This document shows, piece by piece, positions 9,801 to 20,700 of a DNA stretch of 64,000 nt. Where the stretch lies: NCBI GenBank assembly GCA_037349105.1, contig JAYJMM010000117.1, forward strand, positions 3,472,001-3,536,000. Direction: 5' to 3'. The DNA comes from Limnomonas spitsbergensis. Lineage: Eukaryota > Chlorophyta > Chlorophyceae > Chlamydomonadales. A program made the translations under genes and the position numbers. The notes below the pieces were generated by a model, which saw only the letters and a program-made list of their open reading frames with translations, was not told the DNA's origin and searched no databases. How positions within the stretch are numbered: the first letter of the stretch is position 1; every line of letters begins with the position of its first letter.

Positions 9801-12800
9801 GCAGGGTTGAGGCAAGAGGGTGGGGGGCAGGCAGGGTTGAGGCAAGAGGGTGGGGGGCAGGCAGGGTTGAGGCAAGAGGGTGGGGGGCAGGCAGGGTTGA
9901 GGCAAGAGGGTGGGGGGCAGGCAGGGTTGAGGCAAGAGGGTGGGGGGCAGGCAGGGTTGAGGTAAGTGGGTGGGGGGCAAGCAGGGTTGAGGCAAGAGGG
10001 TGGGGGGCAGGCAGGGTTGAGGCAAGAGGGTGGGGGGCAGGCAGGGTTGAGGCAAGAGGGTGGGGGGCAGGCAGGATTGAGGCACGAGGGTGGGGGGGCA
10101 CGCAGGGTTGAGGCAAGAGGGTGGGGGGCAGGCAGGGTTGAGGCAAGAGGGTGGGGGGGGGCAGGCAGGATTGAGGCAAGAGGGTGGGGGGCAGGCAGGG
10201 TTGAGGCAAGAGGGTGGGGGGCAGGCAGGGTTGAGGCAAGAGGGTGGGGGGCAGGCAGGATTGAGGCAAGAGGGTGGGGGGCAGGCAGGATTGAGGCAAG
10301 AGGGTGGGGGGCAGGCAGGATTGAGGCAAGAGGGTGGGGGGCAGGCAGGGTTGAGGCAAGAGGGTGGGGGCCTGGGGAACGAGCAGGGTTGAGGCAAGAG
10401 GGTGGGGGGCAGGCAGGGTTGAGGCAAAAGGGTGGGGGGGCAGGCAGGGTTGAGGTTAGAGGGTGGGGGGGCAGGCAGGGTTGAGGCAAGAGGGTGGGGG
10501 GCAGGCAGGGTTGAGGCAAGAGGGTGGGGGGCAGGCAGGGTTGAGGTAAGTGGGTGGGGGGCAGGCAGGGTTAAGGTAAGAGGGTGGGGGGGCAGGCAGG
10601 GTTGAGGCAAGAGGGTGGGGGGCAGGCAGGGTTGAGGCAAGAGGGTGGGGGGCAGGCAGGGTTGAGGCAAGAGGGTGGGGGGCAGGCAGGGTTGAGGCAA
10701 GAGGGTGGGGGGCAGGCAGGGTTGAGGCAAGAGGGTGGGGGGCAGGCAGGGTTGAGGTAAGTGGGTGGGGGGCAAGCAGGGTTGAGGCAAGAGGGTGGGG
10801 GGCAGGCAGGGTTGAGGCAAGAGGGTGGGGGGCAGGCAGGGTTGAGGCAAGAGGGTGGGGGGCAGGCAGGATTGAGGCACGAGGGTGGGGGGGCACGCAG
10901 GGTTGAGGCAAGAGGGTGGGGGGCAGGCAGGGTTGAGGCAAGAGGGTGGGGGGCAGGCAGGGTTGAGGCAAGAGGGTGGGAGGCAGGCAGGGTTGAGGCA
11001 AGAGGGTGGGGCGACAGGCAGGGTTGAGGCAAGAGGGTGGGGCGACAGGCAGGGTTGAGGCAAGAGGGTGGGGGGCAGGCAGGGTTGAGGCAAGAGGGTT
11101 GGGGGGCAGGCAGGGTTGAGGCAAGAGGGTGGGGGCCTGGGGAACGAGCAGGGTTGAGGCAAGAGGGTGGGGAGCAGGCAGGGTTGAGGCATGAGGGTGG
11201 GGGGCAGGCAGGGTTGAGGTTAATGGGTGGGGGGGCAGGCAGGGTTGAGGCAAGAGGGTGGGGGCCTGGGGAACGAGCAGGGTTGAGGCAAGAGGGTGGG
11301 GGGGCAGTGATCCATCCCTACTGGTTCAGCCTGCAGTCATCTCACCCCCCTTCCCCCCCCACCACACACCAGGACAGCCACCCTGCCCCCTCTGCACTTA
11401 ACCCACTCACAAGCCTATTGCCCCATCCACCACACACCTGCAAAACACTTAGCCAGCTATGACACAATTCACCTCCTGCCTATCCGCGCACCTGAACCCC
11501 CCATCAGTCTGCCTGCCCCACTCCCCACTCACTTGCACAACTCTCGGCCAGCCCATAACACGATTAACCTGCTGCCTGCCCTTGCACCTGTAAAACCCAT
11601 TTACCTGCCTGCCCCACTCCCCCACTCACTTGTAAAGCCCTCAGCCAGGCGGTAACACGATCAATCTGCTGCCTGCCCCCATGCCTGCACAACCCATCTG
11701 TCTGCCTGCCCCACTCCCCCACTCACTTGTAAAGCCCTCAGCCAGGCGGTAACACGATCAATCTGCTGCCTGCCCCCATGCCTGCACAACCCATCTGTCT
11801 GCCTGCCCCACTCACCCACTCACTTGCACAGCCCTCAGCCAGGCGGTAACACGATCAATCTGCTGCCTGCCCCCATGCCTGCACAACCCATCTGTCTGCC
11901 TGCCCCACTCCCCCACTCACTTGTAAAGCCCTCAGCCAGCCCATAACACGATCAACCTGCTCCCTGCCCCCATGCCTGCACAACCCATTAACCTGCCTGC
12001 CCCACTCCCCCCCTCACTTGTACAGCCCTCAGCTAGCCGGTAACACGATCAACCTCCTGCCTGCCCCCATACCTGAAACCCCCATCTGTCTGCCTGCCCC
12101 ACTCCCCACTCACTTGCACAGCCCTCAGCCAGACGGTAACACGATCAACCTGCTGCCTGCCCCCATGCCTGCACAACCCATTAACCTGCCTGCCCCACTC
12201 CCCCACTCACTTGTACAGCCCTCAACGAGTTCTTGACCAGCTCAAACACCATGTGGTGCAAGTGGCTGGGCACGTAGGGGAAGGTGAAGTTGGGGTCACC
12301 GTACACCGTCACCTGAGCACATGGTCACACATGTGGTCACAGGGCAGTCACACATCAACAAGGGATCACAGGGCGGTCACACGCTTGCTAAGATGATTGC
12401 AGGGCAGGGTTGAACAAGCAACACCGCATGAAGCGTCGCCACACACCCACACAAGTTGCGGTCACACTTGTCATCATGCTAGACGGCCAGAGCCCCACAG
12501 AGCTGCTGTCCCTGTTGTTATGGTTTAAGGTTAAGGGTTAACGCCAGCTGATCCTTTTGCCTTCTCCACATCATCATGACGGGAGGACCACCCCAGACAC
12601 AAACAAACTAGGTGAGCATGCAGCATACGAGTATATCCCTCCAGCAGCTCAAGTAGCTATGTATTTTAGGCATGTCTACTGGCAGGACAAATTATCATGG
12701 ATTTTAGGCATGTCTGCTGGCACGAAAAATTATCATGTAAGATAGGCACATTTGCTGGCAGGACAAACTCTCACTTCATCCAACAGGCTTGAGTCACCCT

Positions 12801-15800
12801 TGCCTCTGGTGAGAACCCGTACTCTCCCCAGCAGATGGACCTTGCATTCTTGCACCATACTAATTAAGGCTAAGCTGGTGCCTGCTTAGTTGGTCACAAT
12901 CTCTCACCTCAGGCGATGACCCGTACTCTCTCAGGCAGATGGACCTTGCATCATTAATGGAGTCCTGGGCGACCTGGGATGACAAGCAATCGAGAGGAGG
13001 GACAACGTGACCGTGAGCCAGGTTTGGGGTCGAAGATACCGGGATAAGGCATGAGGCAACCGAGGTGATGCCTGGTGGAGCAGGCACACGGGGGGTAGTC
13101 CAGCACTCCAGCTCCAATTGTTTTTCTCGGTCCGTACTTTTTGCAGCTTCAAGCCCCAAAACAAGAAACAAATCCTGGCAAACAAGATATTTGCGGACTC
13201 AATGGGTCGGTAGCAATGCTGCTTTTTGTCCTCCTCTCTCCCCAGGGGTTCAGGGTTGAGGATATGTAGTGGCGAGAAACAAGCCCCCCATCCCCATCTG
13301 AGTATCCCACCTGCACTGGTGAACACTTTGTGCTGATGAGGCCGATGTGGTTATTCTTCGGGGGCTCATGCAGGGCAATGTGCTGACCTGGCAAGGCGCA
13401 GAGCATGACAGGTCAGCACGAAACAGGACGAGAAACAGGACGAGAAAGTCAAGGCATGCATCGAGGCCATGCTCATCAGGCCTGTTGCCCCTGCAGCAAA
13501 ACCCGACCGAGGCTACATATTCTAAAGACCCATCCGGCTTACCCCTTAGGCTTATACCCACTGCTACCAAGACCAAACTTGCCAGCCCCAACACCCCAAC
13601 TTAACCTGTAACCCCCAAGCGCTGCCTGCAGCCCCGAAACCCTGCCAGCAGCGCCTAACCTGCCTCCTGACCCAAGACCCTGCTTGCATAGCAATCGCAC
13701 CAATGAGGATACGGATGCCAATGCGGCTGAGGTAGAAGCCATCCAAGAAGTGGTGGATCTCCGGCATCTCTGACAGGATTGCTTGCTGGTTAAGCTCACG
13801 ACGCAGCTCCGAAACCCCCTTGGCCATCATCTGCAAAAGACACAACAGCGTTGCTTTCAGCGCACTCAAGCTATGATTCAGATGCGTCACAGCCTGAGGA
13901 AGAAAGATCCTGGCGCAGCATGCCCTTGGGCATAGGCTGCTATCTGTAGGCTGGTCATGCGACCCTGCCTTGGGCATGCCATCCCGCTTTGGCTTGCTAT
14001 GTTGTCTCGGGACGCCATACTGCCTTGGGGCCACCGACCGAATTGGGTAGGAATGGCCCTGCCTGGATCAGCCACACATGCACATGCAGCACCATGCATG
14101 CACAGGCGCATGCAGCACTGCATGCTCAACCTCGTGCAGCACCAGACATGCAAATGGCTTGTATAGTGCCATGCATGCACATGCTCATGCAGCATCACTC
14201 ATGCTCATGCGGCGCCATGCATGCACGTGCGCAGGCAATGCCATCCGTGCATATGCTTATGCAGCACTACGCATGCATATGCACCTGTAGCACCATACAT
14301 ACACAACGCACATGCAGCGCCATTCATGCACATGTCCGTGCACTGCGGCTTGTATAGCCCCATGCATGCACATGCACATGCAGTGCCATGCATGCATATG
14401 CTCATGCAGCGTCGTGCATGTACATGCTCATGCATTGCCATGCATGCAAGCTAATGTAGTGCCATGTACCCGCCCTACACCGGCTCTACTCCTCGCCCTG
14501 TTAAGGCGCTTTGGAAGAGGCACAGCAACTGCTGCCGCTGCTGCTGTGCTCCAGTACCTGGTTGTGAAGGGAAATAGAAGCCTGCTATGCACTGCCCACA
14601 CCTGTCACATGCAGCATGTGAACACAGGTCCCATGCACCCTAGAACCAATCAGCCCTGTCGACGAGACACCTCAGGCCAGCCCTGAGAACAGCACAGGTC
14701 AAATCAGCCAGCCGCTCCCCCTCTCACTGGCACGACGTTGGCGTGTCGTCGGTAGATGGATCGCAACATCTCTGTGAACTTGATCTCGTCCGTTGCGTCC
14801 CCAATGGCCTTGAATTTCCGCAACTCTTTAAAAGACTCCACGTACCAGTCACGTACCTGTGAGGGTTCAGGGATCATGTTCCTGTAGGGCTTTCTGTCCA
14901 TCTGTCTTTAAGGTCTTGCCGGCAGCAGTGCCTATGAAAATCAGTGCTGCTGGTAGTTGAAATGCACCCATAATTGCCCGATACAGCCCTCACAGTGGCT
15001 TCAAAAGACTCCCCTCTTGGACTGACATCATGATCAGAAACGCCGATCATACCAGATGCTGCTGGCAGGACATTGGGTCCTTGGCTCTCCCATGGACTCC
15101 TATAATCAGACCGCTCCTTCGCTGAAACGTGCGGCACAGGATCGCCCAGTCCCCCAGCTCAGAAAATGTATGGAAATGAAATAAGATGGCTCAAAAATTG
15201 AGAGAGCAAATATACTTAAATGCCTCTTGCAGGGCAAACTGGCTCTTAATGGAGCAATGGCTATGCCTTGCTATAACAGTGTGGGCTGCTGATAGTGCTC
15301 ACCTTGAGCACACTGCTCTTGGTGCTTAGGCCATAGGGTAGATTCTCCAGCTCGGCCACTCGGTGAGCCAGCCGCACTGGGAGCTCCTTGTGCAAGAACT
15401 GGAGATGGGGGCGGGAGGGAGGGGGGGGGCTGGGTATCAGAGGGGTGAGGAGTCGAGGTGGCGGCAGGCTGGGGGGCAGAGGGTTCAGGACGGGGAACGG
15501 GGGCTGTATAAGAACTGGGAGTGAGAGAGGAAGGGGGGAGCGGTTGGGTATCAGAGGGTTAAGGACTGGGAACAGTGTGTGTGTAAGAACTGGGAGTGAG
15601 AAAGGGAAGGGGGGGGCAGGTTGGGCATCAGAGGGTTCAGGAATACAGTACTTAGAACAGGGGTCCGGGGCAGAAGCGCTTCTGAAGCGCTTCATGGAGA
15701 GGGATGGACGAGGAACAGGGAACGCCCCTCTCTGACTCAGGAGGCGTGGCTAGCTGGCTGGATGTAAGATACTTCTCACGGACCTTGATGAAACTGCTTT

Positions 15801-17076
15801 TGGACTGGCCTCCCGCATGTTATGAGGCATGCGTTGGGTTGGGCTGCTGCCACGAGCGAGGGGGCATCTCGCATAGTGCAAGGAGGAGTGTGCAGAAGCG
15901 CATGCAAGTTCGCCTTCAGCGCCCAGCAACTGAAAGGCAGCAAGGCCACCCAGTGGCAGGCTGAGGTCCAGAGTGAGATTGCGAATCCCACAATGAATCA
16001 GGTGGTTGACACTATGAATGTCCTTGATAGTGTGAAATGTCATTTATAGTGTGTCCAGTATGCAACCAGACCATCGTGTCCAGGCTGCCACCTGTGGACT
16101 AGCGTTGAGGGACCTCCTGCCACTGCCAAGGCAGCGGGGCTTCATGCACCAGGTCCTCTCGGCCAAAATCCAGGATACAGCCGAGTTCAGTTGGGAGTGG
16201 ATTCACTAATAATATCACCACCCCCCTCTAAGGCCAGGAGACTAGAAATCACAAGCACCATGACACATGGAGCGTACCCGATTACCTGGCAGCATCAGAC
16301 GTAAACAACACCCATGCGCGAAGAATCGGTCCTCGCATGCCCATGTGCGATCAGACTCCCCGCGTAACCATGCACCATCAGACTGCCCTTCGCACCTGGG
16401 CCGAGAGTATCAGCTGCCGCTCAAACGGGTTTGCTCCGAAGTCCAGCATATACTTGAGAGCTACTCCGGTCTGCTTCTTCAGAGCATGCCCGAATATGTC
16501 GTCAACAACCTCGCTGTAGACCAAAGCCGGGTGTTAGTGTGGACGGGGCGGGGCGTTTGCCGATGGGGGTGTCAAAGAGGGGGCATGATGAGAGGTAGGG
16601 CCAACGGAGGAGAGGTTCAAGGAGGCCAGGGCCTGCTGCTCAGCTTTATGCAGGAAAGTCACCATCAGACGGTGGGTGCATGCGGGCAGGGATGGTGGCA
16701 TGGGAATGCAAGGACTGGTGGGCCCAAGGGGCTGTGTAGGGTGGTGATGGGACATGCTGACCACGATTGCATGCCGAGGGTGGGATACCCGGCAATTGCA
16801 GTTCAAGGATTCGCAGACGAATTCAATAAACTCGCGGCATCTTGTGCGTTGGCAGCAAAGGTCGCAGACGCAGACAGGGGCCACGCCCACTCAAAGTGCA
16901 CTACCGTGAGGGCGAAAGCGGTAGCTACTGCAGCACCGTGGTAATGCTGTAACCCACCTTGCCCAATTGTCAACGAGCCTGCTGCCTTGCTGCACGGTGC
17001 TCTGAGTAGCATTCGTGGCTCGCGTCACCGCTCTTGCCATCCCATGGGCAAACGCGACTGCCGACTGTTGGCTCAT
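6853..17076 (-). CDS. PDK: Mitochondrial pyruvate dehydrogenase kinase
   Basis: Eleven minus-strand exons join without a frame break: 17076-16958, 16513-16396, 15398-15303, 14856-14728, 13830-13701, 13387-13311, 12973-12908, 12312-12211, 8955-8791, 7663-7572, 6955-6853. That is 1197 nt, 398 aa, close to plant PDKs. The product phosphorylates the E1-alpha subunit of the pyruvate dehydrogenase complex in the matrix and switches it off. Seen: an Arg/Ser/Ala-rich N-terminus suiting a transit peptide; KKQTGVALKYMLDFG; FLHKELPVRLAHRVAELE; FLDGFYLSRIGIRILIG; the N-box ELVKNSLRA (E269, N273); G1 box SDEGGGI (~309-315); G2 box GYGYGLP (~352-358); and a plant-like end GNSQEPLP. These are the GHKL ATP-binding motifs. 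Branched-chain ketoacid dehydrogenase kinase is the nearest alternative, but the plant-PDK match is continuous. Introns carry junction-derived repeats. Confidence 0.95.
8168..8315 (+). repeat. Dispersed repeat, partner copy at 3298-3435
   Basis: Second copy of the unclassified element described at 3298-3435, in the same orientation. It lies in the PDK intron between the exons at 8791-8955 and 7572-7663. Confidence 0.6.
8956..11310. repeat. 30-bp intronic minisatellite with higher-order structure
   Basis: About 78 units of GGGCAGGCAGGGTTGAGGCA followed by AGAGGGTGGGG fill the PDK intron up to the acceptor of the exon at 8955. On the coding strand the unit is pyrimidine-rich (CTTGCCTCAACCCTGCCTGC) and resembles the acceptor tract TGACCTCAG that the array abuts. 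Variant units recur at fixed spacing: GGCCTGGGGAACGAGCAG at about 9574, 10370, 11133 and 11263, and GGCACGCAGGG at about 10096 and 10891. This shows a duplicated block of about 796 bp. Long open frames here (up to 686 codons) are artefacts. Confidence 0.93.
11440..12210 (-). repeat. ~95-bp array of duplicated PDK donor sites
   Basis: The exon 12312-12211 ends on the minus strand as GAGGGCTGTACAA|GTGAGT. Downstream in the intron, TGAGGGCTGTRCAAGTGAGT-like sequence recurs about eight times (donors near 12113, 12015, 11922, 11822, 11724, 11632 and 11530, with decayed copies further on). Copies are separated by GGGGCAGGCAGR... spacers. Each unit therefore repeats the exon end and its 5' splice site. 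The spacing of about 91-98 bp does not preserve the reading frame. Confidence 0.88.
12660..12775. repeat. Three 40-bp tandem units in PDK intron
   Basis: The block TTTTAGGCATGTCTRCTGGC plus ANGACAAATTATCATG occurs three times in a row, the third copy being diverged. It is not related to the neighbouring exons as far as I can see. Confidence 0.75.
12801..12857 (-). repeat. Partial duplicate of a PDK exon with decoy donor
   Basis: On the minus strand this reads GCAAGGTCCATCTGC...GAGAGTACGGGTTC...CCAGAGGCAAGG. It duplicates the end of the exon 12973-12908 (GCAAGGTCCATCTGCCTGAG...GAGTACGGGTCATCGCCTGAG|GTGAGA) about 100 bp further into the intron. The GT of the donor has become GC. Confidence 0.8.
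14070..14470. repeat. CATGCA-rich degenerate tandem repeat
   Basis: Units of roughly 36-42 bp built from CATGCATGCACATGCTCATG and GCAGCACCATGCATGCA fill part of the PDK intron between the exons at 14728 and 13830. The alternating purine-pyrimidine content yields short Met/His/Ala/Cys-rich open frames on both strands, which I regard as spurious. Confidence 0.8.
15400..15640 (-). repeat. Duplicated PDK acceptor units
   Basis: The true exon start on the minus strand is CATCTCCAG|TTCTTGCACA. Two upstream copies read CACTCCCAG|TTCTTATACAG and CACTCCCAG|TTCTTACACACA. They are embedded in units of about 75-85 bp that also share GTCCTGAACCCTCTGATACC. Each is a decoy 3' splice site carrying the first ten exon bases. 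Confidence 0.75.
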
Positions 17077-17764
17077 TGTAATGTGCCGACAGTATGTGAA
17101 ACGTTGTTCAGATAAAGGGTGCTGGAGGCAGATGAGGCGAACCAGCAGAATCGGTTGCTGACTGGGCGAATTTGATGTGGCTCAATCCAAATGTGCTGAC
17201 TCCAGTAGCTATAAGGTTATAGCCATAGTCAGCGAGCAAGGGGCGAAGATCGATGTTAGCCGTTTGATGTGATGATATGATATGAGACCAGGCGGGTGTT
17301 CGGATCTAGACCACCCTGATTTCCGCGAATGCAAGCTGCAGGGCAATCACTGCTATGTTGCCAGGAGCGTTTTGGGGTTTGTCGGGGTTTGTAAATATGG
17401 TTTGGCTGATGTGCCACGCGCCCACGCTGCAACACAAGGGCATTAAAGGGGACACGTACTACACTCAAACTGTCAAATGTTCAGCGTTGGTTGTATGTTC
17501 GAGTAGGTTGTGCTGATGCTGCAATCCGAACCGGCTGCACACTATCGTGGCTTTCAGTTTCGGGTTTGGGTTTCCGGAAGTTGGTAGGACAGCGGTGTGC
17601 GTCCTCGTTTGCTCCAACAACCAACTCCCATACAGAAGAAATATACTCTTGGCTAGGCTGCCACTTTGGATCTATACACGTGACAAACTGCTACTGAACG
17701 CTTGAACGTAAATTCTCTGAAACGACAGCTCCTCACATAATCTTTGTTGCTGTAGTGCGTCGAC
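17077..17764. promoter_or_regulatory. Shared head-to-head intergenic region, PDK/ACLA
   Basis: These 688 bp separate the start codon of PDK (minus, 17076) from the start codon of ACLA (plus, 17765). Both 5' UTRs and core promoters should lie here. I see no convincing TATA box or known element, so the call rests on gene arrangement alone. No repeat array intrudes, unlike the introns on either side. Confidence 0.5.
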
Positions 17765-20700
17765 ATGGTGAGCTTGCGTGCCCTGCATTGTCTGCTCTGA
17801 CGCTCTCCAACGTTATTTTCACCGGATCTGCAGGCTCGGAAGAAAGTAAGAGAGTACGATGCGAAGAAGTTGCTTAGATCGGCCTTCTCCCGCCTCTTGT
17901 CAATTGATCTGCCTATCCAAGTGGCTCAGGCGGACGGAAGCACAGATTATACCGCTCTCGCAAAGGAGCACACGTGGCTGTCCTCTACCAGGCTGGTCGT
18001 GAAGCCAGACATGCTGTTTGGGCAGAGAGGGAAACACGATCTCGTGGGCATCAACCTCGACTTCGCCCAGGCGCAAGCGTTCATCAGCGAACGCCTTGGT
18101 CGCCATGTGACTGTCAACGGTTGCATTGGCCCCATCACCACGTTCATCATTGAGCCGTTTGTACCGCACCAAGAGGAGTATTATCTATCCGTCAACAGTG
18201 AGCGGCTGGCCTATGAGATCTCCTTCTGTGAGGCCGGAGGTGTGGACATCGAAGAGAACTGGGACAAGCTGCGATCTGTGCGCTTCGACACCAATGATGT
18301 GCTCACAGGCAAGCGAAGGAGCTAGTAAACATCATGGACGCCTCCTGGGCGGATGCTGGCCTCATTTCCTGGGCGCCATGAGGGTCCATTTAAGTCCGAA
18401 GTGATTGAGGGATTCCTGCGCAGATTCTGGACATGTTCAGCTTCTCAAGAGGAAGCAGTGCACAGCCATGGTTTGCCTCGCCAGGTCATAGGCACGCACA
18501 CAAGATCTTCTGTAACGCTTTCTTCTCACCAGGCAGTTCAAAACCCCATGAACACAAACCCTCCCCCAGATGTGCCTCGTGCGCATGCTGCAATATTTGT
18601 GGGGACACAAGCTGTGGGCATATGGCTTGGTTTGTCGCTGATATGTACGACGCTCAATACTAGAGTACTTGTGGTACGAAGGAGAAGCTCTGTAACAACT
18701 TACTCCATAGGATGGCAGATGAGCTGTTGGCAGCTGTTCTGAGGGGCTGTGCCAGTGTGCCTGTGGCTGGGCCATATCCGAACAAACAGGAGAGTGAATC
18801 CGCTGCTGGCAGGGTCATATTAAAACAAGTAGAAAGCAGTACGCCCCTCTCGCAGATCCTGCCCTTGGGCACCCGTCTCCTGCATCCTGGTGCAGGCTGG
18901 ATCGTCGCGCCCTTCTACAAATTTCTTGTAAACATACAGCTCACCCCGCCCTCGGTTTTCCCGCCCTCTGCATCCCGGTGCAGGCGAGATCGTTGCGCCC
19001 CTCATCTCAACAGTGCCCCAGGAGGTGCGGCCACAGCTGGAGGCATTCATCCTGGGCATATTCAAGGTGAGAATCCTGCCATATTCCAGGCAATAAATCG
19101 TACGTGATGCGTTGATGGAGGAAGCCGGCCCGTTCGGCTGTATCTCGGGTTAGGCTACCATGCAACCTATCCTACAAAGGGCTGCATGCTTTACATAACA
19201 AGGCTGGGTGGCTTTCGCCTCCTGTACGGTCATGCAGCGTCAGGGGTGGCACAGGCAGCCTGAAAGACGATGCCCAGGTCCCCCCTGGCTACAAACACCT
19301 GGGCCGGCTCCCGAGCATGATGCCACGTAGGGCTGTATGATGTCCAATGATGTCCCATTCCCTTTGCATAAAAACTTGGGCACCTGTCCTGTCAAGACAG
19401 TTGACACGCTGGTGCAACACTGCCATGTTCCCCACATGATTTGTCTGCTACTGTATGAGTGTATGCTGCACTTACCTCGCTGACGCTTCCCTCTCACTCG
19501 ATTCAATCTTGACTACCGCCCCCGCCCTGGTCCCTGTACCATCTGCACGCCTTCCAGCTGCACAGGAATTGTTTGCAACAATGCTGGTTCCATCGGGATG
19601 GCTTCCTTAACCCTGGACCCACTGGCCCCACAGGTGTTATTTACTTATTTAGTTATTTGCGACCCTGTTGGTCCATGCCGATGGCCTCTTCAACCCTGAA
19701 ATCAAACCCCTGTTGTCCCCCCAGGTATTATTTGCAACAAAACTAGGTCCACGTGGATGACTTCCTGAACCCTGAAACCCTACGCCCAACCTGGTGTCAA
19801 ATTTGTGACACCCTTGGCCTCCTAGGTGTACCTCGTAAGCCCTTAACCCTGTGCCAACCCAGGTTCTGTTTGCGATACAGCTGTGTCCATGGAATGAGTT
19901 TGCTAACTTTAAACCCTATGTTCACCCATATGTAACTTTTGCGCCCCTGTTGGGTCAATATGGGGATGATGACTACCCAAGCCGATAACTGTAATCTCTC
20001 TGTCCAAGCAGGCTTTTTTGGTCCATGAGTGTAACTTTCTCAACTTTGTTACCGTAGATTTGCTTTGCCTTCCCTCATAATTAACGTTGTTTGGGGTTGA
20101 GGGATCCATGGATTTACTAATTATCTCGATTGTCGGTGCCAGCTTTTAGTCGGAAGTTCAGTGTTTCAGTTGACAGCTTGCCCCGAAGGCAGCACTAAAA
20201 TAAATCATTTCCGTTGCCCGAGGGAAGGCAAGGCAAATCTACGGCACCCCATTCTCAACATTGACCTTGTCCGCCCTGTGTCCACCCAGGTGTTCTTGGA
20301 CCTTGATGCCACACTCCTGGAGATGAACCCCTTCACGCTCGTCAGCTCCGCAACCGGCGGAGCCATGTCAGCGTTCCCGTTGGACATCCGCCTGGAGCTG
20401 GACGATACGGCCAGGTTCCGAAGTGGGCAAAAGTGGGAGGAGGCGCCCTTCCCGCTGCCATTCGGGCGCACGCTGGCGCCTGCTGAGGTGGGACAAGCTT
20501 TGGTAAATGAATAAATGGATATGCAAGCAAGTGTGTGGATTAAGGAAGCCACCCATTTGGGCCAAAGCATGAGACATGGCTACCGTAATAAGGTTTGGCA
20601 TTCAGTGTGGATCGCTGCGGTGTACCGTGGGCTGTAGTTCTAGTGCCTCGCCTTTGGCTTTGGGCGGTAGCTAACATGCGCCCAGACAGCCAATTACTAG

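Noticed and set aside
8945..11253. Pro/Leu/Cys-rich minus-strand frames of up to 686 codons
   Set aside because: They are produced by the 30-bp intronic minisatellite inside the PDK gene, and several frames are open at once.
8956..12210. CRISPR array
   Set aside because: There are no unique spacers between conserved repeats, no cas genes, and the setting is a eukaryotic intron.
14070..14470. Met/His/Cys-rich peptides on both strands
   Set aside because: They come from a CATGCA-rich repeat inside a PDK intron.
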